Below are positions 35,510 through 42,954 of a DNA stretch of 64,000 bases, one piece after another. Location: NCBI GenBank assembly GCA_028693165.1, contig JAQUVX010000005.1, positions 124,001 through 188,000 of the forward strand, read 5' to 3'. A program made the position numbers and the translations under genes. The stretch is from Lachnospiraceae bacterium (GTDB lineage: Bacteria; Bacillota; Clostridia; Lachnospirales; Lachnospiraceae). Below the pieces are notes generated by a model. It saw nothing but the letters and a program-made list of their open reading frames with translations, searched no databases and was not told the origin of the DNA. How positions within the stretch are numbered: the stretch's first letter is position 1; each line of letters opens with the position of its first letter.

Positions 35510-36283
35510 TTACTCTATGTACCAGATCTCCTGCGCCCCATTGTCCCGTGTGTGCCAGCAAGCACCCTCGAGGGGACCAGCGGACGTATTGTCCAGGAAG
35601 TACCAGTCGCCGGCACCATCCGCCGGATCACACACCTTGCCATCCCATCGGTGCCACCCGGTGCACATGTAACCATCTTTGTTAAACAGGTACCAGTGGT
35701 GGTTGATCAGCAGCCACTTATTGGCCGGGTAGGTGCCGTCCTCATACCGATACCACCAGCGGCCCTCTGTCCCCTTCTGCCAGCCCGGTTCCCGCTGCAT
35801 GGCCGTCGCCACGTCCCGTTTAAACTGCTCCCAGGCATCTGGATGGTCAACAAACCATTTCGGGCAGACCTTCCGGGTAACGTCATAATGACGGATCAAC
35901 CCGCCGTTAAGTGGGTCCAAATCCCAGCGGTCGCAGATGTCCGCACATAGCTCCACATAAGCAGCATAGGTTGCATCCGTAAACTCCCCGGTGCTACCCG
36001 GGTGACAAGCCTCGATGGAGATTGTATAGCTGTTTGCGCTGTTAGTGCACCAGCTTATCTCTTCCTCTGGCACCATCTGGATGATTTCGCCATCCAGGCC
36101 GATGATATAATGTGCGCTTGCCTTCGTCTCATGGGTTTTGCTCAAGCTCTCAAACCAGTTCCTGTTTGCCTGCGCGGATGTCCCAGGGTTGCCAATATAA
36201 TGACAAGCTACCGCCGCAGTCCTCACCCGTTTGCTCCCTGGACGGTTGTAATTGCTTACTGTTAGTAATGCCTCTCTTATTTG
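35510..36283 (-). CDS. endolysin: N-acetylmuramoyl-L-alanine amidase (amidase_2) with repeat wall-binding tail
   Basis: This 257-aa lytic enzyme has an amidase_2/PGRP-like domain (about residues 1-165). Likely zinc ligands are His in VACHYIGNPG and RHYDVTRKVCP with the Cys after it; HYIIGLDGEIIQMVPEEEISW is typical. The C-terminus (about 170-257) has aromatic GW-type repeats (WWYRYEDGTYPANKW, WYLFNKDGYMCTGWHRWDG, DWYFLDNTSAGPLEG) like choline-binding repeats. The ATG at 36283 has GGAGGG. It is the last prophage gene before the spoIIIAH junction. Confidence 0.92.
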   Translation of the reverse strand, partial: QIREALLTVSNYNRPGSKRVRTAAVACHYIGNPGTSAQANRNWFESLSKTHETKASAHYIIGLDGEIIQMVPEEEISWCTNSANSYTISIEACHPGSTGEFTDATYAAYVELCADICDRWDLDPLNGGLIRHYDVTRKVCPKWFVDHPDAWEQFKRDVATAMQREPGWQKGTEGRWWYRYEDGTYPANKWLLINHHWYLFNKDGYMCTGWHRWDGKVCDPADGAGDWYFLDNTSAGPLEGACWHTRDNGAQEIWYIE

Positions 36284-36302
36284 CATAATACCCTCCAATC
36301 AA

Positions 36303-36330
36303 AAAGGAGGAGGAGCCGCAGCCCCTCCCG
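36303..36330 (-). terminator. hairpin with T tract between holin and endolysin genes
   Basis: Minus-strand GGAGGGGC / GGCTCCTCC stem with a short loop followed by TCCTTTTTG. It lies just before the endolysin ribosome site, so it could limit read-through into the endolysin gene. Confidence 0.6.
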
Positions 36331-36337
36331 TTATTTT

Positions 36338-36355
36338 ATTTGCGACGTCGCAAAT
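36338..36355. repeat. 18-bp perfect palindrome, copy 1
   Basis: ATTTGCGACGTCGCAAAT lies at the holin stop codon. Its 14-bp core TTGCGACGTCGCAA recurs at 55289-55302, again in a gene leader. It may be a binding site for a phage protein. Confidence 0.8.
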
Positions 36356-36777
36356 TACTGTATCTGGTTTTCGCCTTTTTTAGCCAATACCTCAATCGCC
36401 TTGGAGATCACAGCCGGCAGCGGCACCCCCATCAGGCCAGCGTTCTCTACGATAGAAATCAGCTCGTTTACAATAAATCCGATTATGACCGCATCCCGTA
36501 TGTAATTGACTCCAATTATAAGATCCAGACGATCACCAATCAGGACAAACAAAAGCGTCATCCCTTTGCGGCACAGTCCCTTCCAGCCGGCCAGTGACTC
36601 AAGCGCTCCATTTTCCGTTTTTTTGCTCCGATGGAACACGCCTGCTACAATAATACCGGAAACATAATCAATGGCCATGCAGGCCACCAGCGTCGCAAGG
36701 CCAGTATCCCAGCCTCCAAACCAGGACGCAACAACACTCCCTACCAGCCCTACCACGGTACAAATTTTTCCCTTCAT
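36355..36777 (-). CDS. phage holin (TcdE/phage_holin_4 family)
   Basis: This 140-aa membrane protein opens the membrane at lysis. It has three hydrophobic segments (about residues 5-22, 25-48 and 75-110) and the family pattern ATLVACMAIDYVSGIIVAGVF ... GWKGLCRKGMTLLFVLIGDRLD. A short charged C-terminus ends it. It is directly upstream of the endolysin, as expected. Confidence 0.93.
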   Translation of the reverse strand: MKGKICTVVGLVGSVVASWFGGWDTGLATLVACMAIDYVSGIIVAGVFHRSKKTENGALESLAGWKGLCRKGMTLLFVLIGDRLDLIIGVNYIRDAVIIGFIVNELISIVENAGLMGVPLPAVISKAIEVLAKKGENQIQ

Positions 36778-36781
36778 CTTC

Positions 36782-36931
36782 TCATCCCTTCTTTTCGATT
36801 GTTTTTAAAATGCTCATTCTCTCATCTTCCGATAATTTTGTGTAGGACGCAATTACTTCCGTCGCATCTCCCCCGCGCCCAACTCTTATCCGCACGGCAC
36901 GGATTATGATGCCTTTCTGGATGCTCGTCAT
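36782..36931 (-). CDS. small phage protein (49 aa)
   Basis: A small basic-acidic protein (MTSIQKGIIIRAVRIRVGRGG ... SEDERMSILKTIEKKG). The ATG overlaps the stop of the preceding gene by 4 bp and has GGGAGGTG upstream, and the stop is 5 bp before the holin ATG. This tight packing argues that it is translated. The function is unknown; position suits an XkdX-type accessory. Confidence 0.7.
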   Translation of the reverse strand: MTSIQKGIIIRAVRIRVGRGGDATEVIASYTKLSEDERMSILKTIEKKG

Positions 36932-37248
36932 GCCTCAACACCTCCCATTATTTCCGCCAGAGCTAAGATCAGCTCTTCATTTTCAGCCTTTAACTTTTCG
37001 ATCTCCTGCGACTCGTTTGGGATAGGATCAATCCGGACTTCATTACCAGTCTCAAGATCAACACGCCAAAAACAGCCATCGTGATACTTATCCCCCTCTG
37101 TTACCGGGATATAAACACAGTCTATCGCCTGTGCCTCCAATCCAAATACACACTTCGTAATGTAATCCGCATCTGGATAATTCTTAAATCTATTGACATT
37201 CTTGACTTCGCCCTCAAATACCTGAGCAAATATTCCGTGAGCAACCAT
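36928..37248 (-). CDS. phage protein downstream of tail fibre (unknown)
   Basis: This 106-aa protein has no family I can name: VFEGEVKNVNRFKNYPDADYITKCVFG ... HDGCFWRVDLETGNEV, ending in a coiled-coil helix (SQEIEKLKAENEELILALAEIMGG). ATG 37248 has AGGAGGGG at 7 bp. The C-terminal helix is typical of small tail or baseplate-associated proteins placed between fibre and holin. It may aid fibre assembly. Confidence 0.7.
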   Translation of the reverse strand: MVAHGIFAQVFEGEVKNVNRFKNYPDADYITKCVFGLEAQAIDCVYIPVTEGDKYHDGCFWRVDLETGNEVRIDPIPNESQEIEKLKAENEELILALAEIMGGVEA

Positions 37249-37262
37249 CGTATTCCCCTCCT

Positions 37263-38606
37263 TTACCATTCGATTATTACATAGCCAGATCCGCCAGCAC
37301 CAGCATTATAATATGTGTAATATTTTCCTCCATTGTTGGTGTTAATTCCGCCACCACCACCGCCGGCACCGGTACCGTCTGCTCCGGGAGTCGCAGCAGT
37401 AGGCCCTGATCGATATGCTCCATGCCCACCATTCTCATTTCCGGCTGATCCATATTGGATTCTTTCATCTTCTCCGCTATTCCACCAATACACGGCTCCG
37501 CCTCCGCCCCCGGCGTCACGCCCTCCAGACGTAGAAGCAGAGCTCTTTGATGAGTACGCGTATGCACCCACTCCACCTTGCGTTGCACCACCAAGCGGAG
37601 TTCTGGGGTCTGCCGTAATAGATCCGGTAAAACCTTCTCCTCCATTTGCGGATACCAAAATAGTTCCGTTGCGAGATACACTGGTTGTCCCCCCAGCACC
37701 AGCCCGTGCTTGATTTGTCAAAACAGGTCCTCCCGCCCCAATCAAAACAACAAGAGTTTCCCCGGGAGATACAGCAATATTGTTTATTACGGATTCATAT
37801 CCACTTCCGCCTCCGGCTCCACCACGCGCGTCGTTGGAATAATTACTCGCGCATCGCCCTGAAGCTCCACCGCCTTTGCATTTGATTGTCGTAAGCGTCC
37901 GTACATTAGCCGGAACAACAAATGTACCACCAACTGTAAACGTTGTCCGTCCATGCGCCCCAGTCGATGCCACCGCCTGTTGGTGCCCACTGTACAGTGT
38001 ATCAATCCCCGCAGGCGCCAGATACGTCCAGATCCGGAAGTAATAAGTGGTTCCAGCAGTTAACCCGCCGAATATGTAACTGTTCGCCCCCCGACCTGAG
38101 TTGTTGGCTGTGCCTTGATATGTAATGCCGTCCCACGCATTTGTCGGATAGCTGCCCGCCTTTGCGCAGATTAAGAATCCGCTAAATGGCCCGGATGCCG
38201 GATTCGTCCAAGTGAGTAATACTTGAGAGACAGAATAGGCAGCTGCACTAAAAGACACAACACTATTGGGTGACATATTTCCTGTACGCAATACTCCATC
38301 TTTCCAATAGGTTTTGCCATTATAGACATACCCATCCGAAGCAGTTGCTCCCCCAGTCTGACTTGCAAGACTTTTTGCAGACACCTTCCCAGATCCATTA
38401 TGATAACCCGCAGGAATGGTATAACTGCCACCGCAATTTAACGTTGCAGTCTTCGCTCCCTGGTTCGGCATTGTTCCCGCTACCGGTTCATCATCGCTGT
38501 CCTTGGTAAGCGCCGTATACCCGACAAGCACCTGCGCTTTCTCCGCCGTGCATTCATCCGATTCCGCACCTCCGCCGGCCTTCTGTATGATACTCTCTGC
38601 CATCAT
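37263..38606 (-). CDS. tail fibre / receptor-binding protein with fibronectin-III and glycine-rich tip
   Basis: This 447-aa structural protein has an N-terminal attachment part (residues 1-110), an Fn3-like domain (about 115-220: SAAAYSVSQVLLTWTNPASGPFSGFLI ... TTYYFRIWTY) and a C-terminal Gly-rich region (about 225-447) with repeated GGAGGG/GGGGGG blocks between short aromatic strands. Such polyglycine tips recall phage adhesins of the T2 gp38 type that bind host receptors. It ends YVIIEW. The start overlaps the preceding gene by 4 bp. Confidence 0.8.
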   Translation of the reverse strand: MMAESIIQKAGGGAESDECTAEKAQVLVGYTALTKDSDDEPVAGTMPNQGAKTATLNCGGSYTIPAGYHNGSGKVSAKSLASQTGGATASDGYVYNGKTYWKDGVLRTGNMSPNSVVSFSAAAYSVSQVLLTWTNPASGPFSGFLICAKAGSYPTNAWDGITYQGTANNSGRGANSYIFGGLTAGTTYYFRIWTYLAPAGIDTLYSGHQQAVASTGAHGRTTFTVGGTFVVPANVRTLTTIKCKGGGASGRCASNYSNDARGGAGGGSGYESVINNIAVSPGETLVVLIGAGGPVLTNQARAGAGGTTSVSRNGTILVSANGGEGFTGSITADPRTPLGGATQGGVGAYAYSSKSSASTSGGRDAGGGGGAVYWWNSGEDERIQYGSAGNENGGHGAYRSGPTAATPGADGTGAGGGGGGINTNNGGKYYTYYNAGAGGSGYVIIEW

Positions 38607-39007
38607 CCCACCCCCTTCACGTTTGCGGCAAAATCTACCGTAGGTTTCTTATTGTAACAATAAAACGTGATCGTCCCTGCCCCAGTCACCGCTCGGTCCA
38701 CACAGGCCCAGGCCTTGTTCTGAAGTTTCACATCCACCGCTGTGGTTCCTTCGGCAATAGACATGCCTATGACCGGTGCGTCCGCCGCCGTTACCCCTGG
38801 TACACTGACCACTTGCGTAAACGGGGCCGAAGGCGACCAGCCGGATGCAGAAAGGGCAATCCGTCGGATCCCCTCCACCCGCGCGACTCTATCCGCATTC
38901 CCTTTCAAAGCCCCATCGATCAGCTCCATGTTCCCATTAAAATCCTGCACGTCGTAAAAATCATCCTCCGACGGTTTCTTCAGTTTATAATTTGTCGTCT
39001 CAGACGC
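38603..39007 (-). CDS. phage tail/fibre-associated protein
   Basis: This 134-aa protein begins ASETTNYKLKKPSEDDFYDVQDFNGNMELIDGAL, a motif seen at the start of many Firmicute phage tail-fibre proteins. It is followed by a beta-rich part (ATVDVKLQNKAWACVDRAVTG-like). It probably bridges baseplate and fibre. The ATG at 39007 overlaps the preceding stop by 8 bp; the frame's earlier start is unsupported. Confidence 0.75.
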   Translation of the reverse strand, partial: ASETTNYKLKKPSEDDFYDVQDFNGNMELIDGALKGNADRVARVEGIRRIALSASGWSPSAPFTQVVSVPGVTAADAPVIGMSIAEGTTAVDVKLQNKAWACVDRAVTGAGTITFYCYNKKPTVDFAANVKGVG

Positions 39008-39551
39008 CATTCGGCAACACCTCATTTCTCAATTGATACTGTGTCCATTCCGCCATCTGCCCGTGCGTGAACTTCCCCAGTTTTCCATGCTGGTTGTACA
39101 GCAGGCTTATGTCCACCACCATATTGGCAGGCACGACCCGCCGGAGCATGGCATTCACATCTTCATAGCTGCTTCTGGCCGTAAGTGCCACCCGGACGAC
39201 CAGCAGGTACTCCTCATTCCTCAAAACAATATCAAAGCCCTTTTCCCCGCAGAGCGCCTCCATCTGCTGCCGCAGCCGGGACATCGTATAAGGGAGCTCC
39301 TCCGCCAAGCGAGAGAGAATAAAAAACCTCCTCTCCTCCATGGTCGCTGTTCCCCTCGGCATGACCCCAAGTATCTTCTCCCAGCGCCTCACCCCGTTTT
39401 CCGTTGCCGTCGTAACGAACTGATCGGCCAACAGGTCCCGGTGCGCCTTCCAGAGCCGGTCGATCTCCTCCTGCTCCGTCCCGGCAAGCACCTGATACTC
39501 TGCAAATCCTCTCAAAACCTCAGGGTAATACCCAATTAACTGCCGTCCCAT
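39000..39551 (-). CDS. baseplate protein, DUF2313/XkdU (YmfQ) family
   Basis: This 183-aa protein follows baseplate J as XkdU does in PBSX. Family-like features are LIGYYPEVLRGFAEYQVLAGTEQEEIDRLW and TRRWEKILGV-type text (VRRWEKILGVMP) in the first half, with a conserved beta C-terminus. It should form part of the inner baseplate. AAAGGAG before the ATG; the gene overlaps the J gene by 32 bp. Confidence 0.88.
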   Translation of the reverse strand: MGRQLIGYYPEVLRGFAEYQVLAGTEQEEIDRLWKAHRDLLADQFVTTATENGVRRWEKILGVMPRGTATMEERRFFILSRLAEELPYTMSRLRQQMEALCGEKGFDIVLRNEEYLLVVRVALTARSSYEDVNAMLRRVVPANMVVDISLLYNQHGKLGKFTHGQMAEWTQYQLRNEVLPNGV

Positions 39552-40599
39552 GGATTTCTCCTTTCACCGGTATTTCATCCACTCCGACCAAAAGATTGGC
39601 CGCTTTCCCGTTCAAGGTCGTCCCTGCAATGTCCACGACCCCCGTCAGGTCCAGGATCCGCGCCTCCAACTGGCTGATACGGACGATCAAACCATCCGAA
39701 CTCTCCCACAGACGCCGCAGCTCGTCCAGATATGACTCCACACAGGAATCCACATATCCGGACACATCCGCCCAGCCCCAGCCCTCCCGAAGCGTAAGGT
39801 CCATGCTGATATTTACCGCAACCTCCGTTACCGCCTCAACCGTGACCACATGGCCAATCGGTGCAAAACCAAGCCCATTCCCGTGGGAACGTTCCGGATC
39901 AGCCACATCCTGCACATTTTCCAAAAGCTCCGCGCTGGGCCTGCCAAAAGAAGCATCCAGGATCACCAGGCGGACCGTGCCTCCCCCGTTCCACACCGGA
40001 TAGACCTTAACGCCGCCGATGCCGTCCAGAGCCCTGGTCTTTTCCTGATAGTCCCGGATGTTCCCTCCAAAAGCCTGAGAATTCAGACTGTCAAAATAAC
40101 GCTGCCGCAGATGCTCCGTGCTCTCCTCATCCTCCCCTGGGACCAGCAGGTCCGTCAGCTCTGCCCTGGTAAGTCCCTGAATAAAACCGATCGGGATCAG
40201 GCTGCCCATCTGCCGGTTCCCTGCCTCACCAGCCTGCTCACACTCCATCCGGTAAACTCCTACGCCAATCTGCTCCACAGCCACATAATTCAGCAGCCCC
40301 AGCGAAAAACGCGATCCGACCGGGATATCCATGTTGAACTCCCCCTTCAGGACAGCATGGGTGGCCGCCTCCGGCACAAGACCTCTCTCAGCACACCGCC
40401 TGACCAGATACTCCCTCTCCTGGGTGTCGGCAAAAGACTGATCCAGCGCCCAGTCCAGGCCGATGTACATGTTCTGAAGCTCCACCGCTGCCGGGGCCAG
40501 CGCATTATAAAGGACCCCACCCTCGCGCTTATCGTACTCCGGCGGGATCCGGGCCAGCATCCGCTTCATGATCCGCTCAAACGTAATCTCCTCATACAC
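39520..40599 (-). CDS. baseplate wedge protein J (Mu gp47/XkdT family)
   Basis: This 359-aa baseplate J protein has the N-terminal pattern FERIMKRMLARIPPEYDKREGGVLYNALAPAAVELQNMY. The core follows (about 130-280), including AELTDLLVPGEDEESTEHLRQRYFDSLNSQAFGGNIRDYQEK, the best-conserved stretch of the family. Length is standard. It is immediately after the DUF2634 gene (adjacent bases) and before the DUF2313 gene. Confidence 0.94.
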   Translation of the reverse strand: MYEEITFERIMKRMLARIPPEYDKREGGVLYNALAPAAVELQNMYIGLDWALDQSFADTQEREYLVRRCAERGLVPEAATHAVLKGEFNMDIPVGSRFSLGLLNYVAVEQIGVGVYRMECEQAGEAGNRQMGSLIPIGFIQGLTRAELTDLLVPGEDEESTEHLRQRYFDSLNSQAFGGNIRDYQEKTRALDGIGGVKVYPVWNGGGTVRLVILDASFGRPSAELLENVQDVADPERSHGNGLGFAPIGHVVTVEAVTEVAVNISMDLTLREGWGWADVSGYVDSCVESYLDELRRLWESSDGLIVRISQLEARILDLTGVVDIAGTTLNGKAANLLVGVDEIPVKGEIHGTAVNWVLP

Positions 40600-41004
40600 C
40601 TAAATCATCATCTCCTTTTCACTCTGCAGATCCCCAAACGTTGTGTGGACGGTAAACTGCGCTGCCAGACTGCGCCCTGTCAACACAAACTGGAATCCAT
40701 CCACGCTCTTGATCCGTTCATCCTGTAAAAGCGCCTCCCGGATCCGCCGCTTAAGCTCCGTCTTAACATACGGGATTGTCCTGCCCACCAGCTCCTTAAG
40801 CTCCGTCCCATAGTTCCAACTGTAGATCAGGAAATCATACCGCTCCGTATTCAGGATGCAGTACACCGCCTGCCGGACCGCCTCAAGGCCATCCACGGTC
40901 CCCCGGATCCGCCCGTTCTCCAGATCCAGACCGAACGTCCTTGACGGTCTTTCCGCTTCCTTAAGCAGAACCGGCACCATGATCCCTGTTCCTTTTGGCA
41001 ACAT
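40600..41004 (-). CDS. DUF2634/XkdS (gp25-like) baseplate protein
   Basis: This 134-aa protein has the XkdS/DUF2634 layout: FGLDLENGRIRGTVDGLEAVRQAVYCILNTERYDFLIYSWNYGTELKELVG. Gp25-like proteins sit in the baseplate wedge and nucleate sheath assembly. It lies between the DUF2577 and J genes as in PBSX. Confidence 0.92.
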   Translation of the reverse strand: MLPKGTGIMVPVLLKEAERPSRTFGLDLENGRIRGTVDGLEAVRQAVYCILNTERYDFLIYSWNYGTELKELVGRTIPYVKTELKRRIREALLQDERIKSVDGFQFVLTGRSLAAQFTVHTTFGDLQSEKEMMI

Positions 41005-41005
41005 G

Positions 41006-41326
41006 CTATCCCTCCCTTCCGATCACGATGTACCTCTGCCCTCCGGATTTCCTCAAAAGGACCACCCGGTCCCCGGCTTTCAGCGCTCCGGGGATGACAG
41101 CCGTGCCGCTCTCCCCTCCCACCGTCACCTGCACCGTGTGGTCCGCCAGATAATCCGGCACCACCGCCTGCGGCTTTCTTATCGTCAGCTTCAGCTCCTC
41201 AATGCCCACCAGGATCGGCTCCGGCGATAAGACCGTGCCAAAACAGACATCGCAGGGCTGGCTGTTCTCGTAGGCATTCATAGCAATCCTCCTCATCCCA
41301 TCAACCCAGTCAGACAATAAAATCAC
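41006..41326 (-). CDS. DUF2577/XkdR phage baseplate protein
   Basis: This 106-aa protein has the DUF2577 pattern: GTVLSPEPILVGIEELKLTI, VVPDYLADHTVQV and an OB-like end (GALKAGDRVVLLRKSGGQRYIVIGR), consistent with a gpV/spike-like barrel at the baseplate hub. It overlaps the hub gene by 17 bp and ends 1 bp before the DUF2634 gene. Confidence 0.9.
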   Translation of the reverse strand: MILLSDWVDGMRRIAMNAYENSQPCDVCFGTVLSPEPILVGIEELKLTIRKPQAVVPDYLADHTVQVTVGGESGTAVIPGALKAGDRVVLLRKSGGQRYIVIGREG

Positions 41327-42266
41327 ATCCTCTCAATGTCAGATCCATCGTATGCAGCGCCCCGTCAAAACTGTGAACAGCCTTCTCCACCAGCAGGTAG
41401 TTGCTCAGCTTCATGTCTCCCAGGTCCATCACCACCGGCATCAGGCAGCCAGGCCGTACCCGGATGTCCCCCAAGGCATTCTTGATCGACAGCTTCTTAG
41501 TCTTGTGGTTATACTTGGCCAGCATCGCGTCCGCCATGGACTGCCCGTCGTCCCCCTTCTCCCCCTTGTGGTAATACTGGAGGACGCCCCAGGCATTGAT
41601 GTTCTCCGAGTGCTTCGCGATATAGACATCCCGTTTCCCCGTCTCCTCATTGTCAATGCTCACCTTCACCTGGTTATAGGTCTCCCCGTCAATGCTGGTG
41701 CTGTAATCAAAATCCTCCGCCGTCCTGTCACCGATCAGCAGATCCAGCTTCATGTCCCCGATGTTCTTAAGGGTCAGCTTTCCATAGCTGTCATAAAGCA
41801 CATACATCTGCTTCGTGGCATTGATGGTCAGCGTCAGCGCATTCAGAATAATGTCAAACAGCGTCTTATCCGGATCCGCCCTAGCCCCGATCACAAAACC
41901 AGTGTCCGCCAGATCTCCTACAGACAGGTTAAAATCCGCCGCGATCATCCGGATGACCTCCGTGGCCGTCTTATTCTCATACTGGTAAGTGTCCTTGTTC
42001 TTCAGGTAACGGAGCTGGTCATAAGCCGTCACGCTGACCACATGGTCCTTCCCTGTTTTCCGCTCAAAAATAAATCCGTAGAAAATCCCTGTCCCATTGC
42101 AATGCAGGCATACACGGTCTCCCTCCGTAAACAGCGGCGCTCCCTCACGGAGAACTGAAAATGTCAGCTTTCCCGGGCTCCCCTGGCGCTCCAGGCTCCA
42201 GGTCACGGCCCCGCAGGCCACCGGCCGGAACAGTTTCCCCTCATGCTCAATCATCATATCAATCAA
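41310..42266 (-). CDS. baseplate hub protein (gpD/XkdQ-like late control)
   Basis: This ~318-aa protein is the hub ring around the tail tube. It has an N-terminal beta domain (FRPVACGAVTWSLERQGSPGKLTFSVL) and the family stretch YQYENKTATEVIRMIAADFNL (about residues 95-115). Start is unsure: TTG 42266 has GGGGGTG at good spacing, while ATGs at 42257 and 42254 are too far. The frame continues to 42311 but that overlaps the LysM gene end. Confidence 0.88.
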   Translation of the reverse strand: MIDMMIEHEGKLFRPVACGAVTWSLERQGSPGKLTFSVLREGAPLFTEGDRVCLHCNGTGIFYGFIFERKTGKDHVVSVTAYDQLRYLKNKDTYQYENKTATEVIRMIAADFNLSVGDLADTGFVIGARADPDKTLFDIILNALTLTINATKQMYVLYDSYGKLTLKNIGDMKLDLLIGDRTAEDFDYSTSIDGETYNQVKVSIDNEETGKRDVYIAKHSENINAWGVLQYYHKGEKGDDGQSMADAMLAKYNHKTKKLSIKNALGDIRVRPGCLMPVVMDLGDMKLSNYLLVEKAVHSFDGALHTMDLTLRGCDFIV

Positions 42267-42279
42267 TCTTTCACCCCCA

Positions 42280-42954
42280 TCATGCTGGCATTGCAAGGAC
42301 CTGGCCCTCACGGATCACATTCGGATTGCTGACCTTGTCCCGGTTCAGCCCGTAAATCTCCGGCCAGCGGCTCCCATCCCCCAGATACCGTTTGGCAATA
42401 TTCCACAGGCAGTCCCTGTCACGGACCGTATAGGAGGACAGCTCCGGCGCATTTGCCGTCTCCCGCTCCTCCTCCACTGTCACATCCGCAGTATCCGGCT
42501 CCGCCGCCTTCGGCTGCACCGTTACCTGCTGGACACCATAATGGACATACTGCTTTAAGCTGACCGACACCGTCACGTCCATCCCCTCCTTGGCATCCTC
42601 CGTGACGGTATAATCCTCCAGTGAGACCGACATGTTGGTATCAAAAAAGGAATCCCCCGAAGGGAATTCCCTGATTGCAATGAACCGGACTGGGCGCTTT
42701 CCCAGCTTCATCCGTTCCAGCTCCTCCAGATAGAAATCCGGCATCTCAAACCCGTCCTCGTAATCCGCAAACGGATACTGCACTGCTGGCAACAGGATAT
42801 CAAAATCAATCTCCGTCAGCCCGGGCGGATTTAAGACGTTGATCTCCTGGCCGTTTATCAGATCCAGCGTCTTGTTCTTCCCGTTGATCTTCATCTTCAC
42901 CTTGGACGGCGCCACGGGAAAGAGCACATCCCCAAGGTACATCTGATACGCCAT
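42280..42954 (-). CDS. LysM-domain tail protein (XkdP-like)
   Basis: This 224-aa protein has an N-terminal part binding the tail end (VLFPVAPSKVKMKINGKNKTLDLINGQEINVL, family-like) and a C-terminal LysM domain (about residues 170-224: YTVRDRDCLWNIAKRYLGDGSRWPEIYGLN ... VIREGQVLAMP). LysM binds peptidoglycan glycans, helping the tube reach the wall. It begins right after the tape measure gene. Confidence 0.93.
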   Translation of the reverse strand: MAYQMYLGDVLFPVAPSKVKMKINGKNKTLDLINGQEINVLNPPGLTEIDFDILLPAVQYPFADYEDGFEMPDFYLEELERMKLGKRPVRFIAIREFPSGDSFFDTNMSVSLEDYTVTEDAKEGMDVTVSVSLKQYVHYGVQQVTVQPKAAEPDTADVTVEEERETANAPELSSYTVRDRDCLWNIAKRYLGDGSRWPEIYGLNRDKVSNPNVIREGQVLAMPA

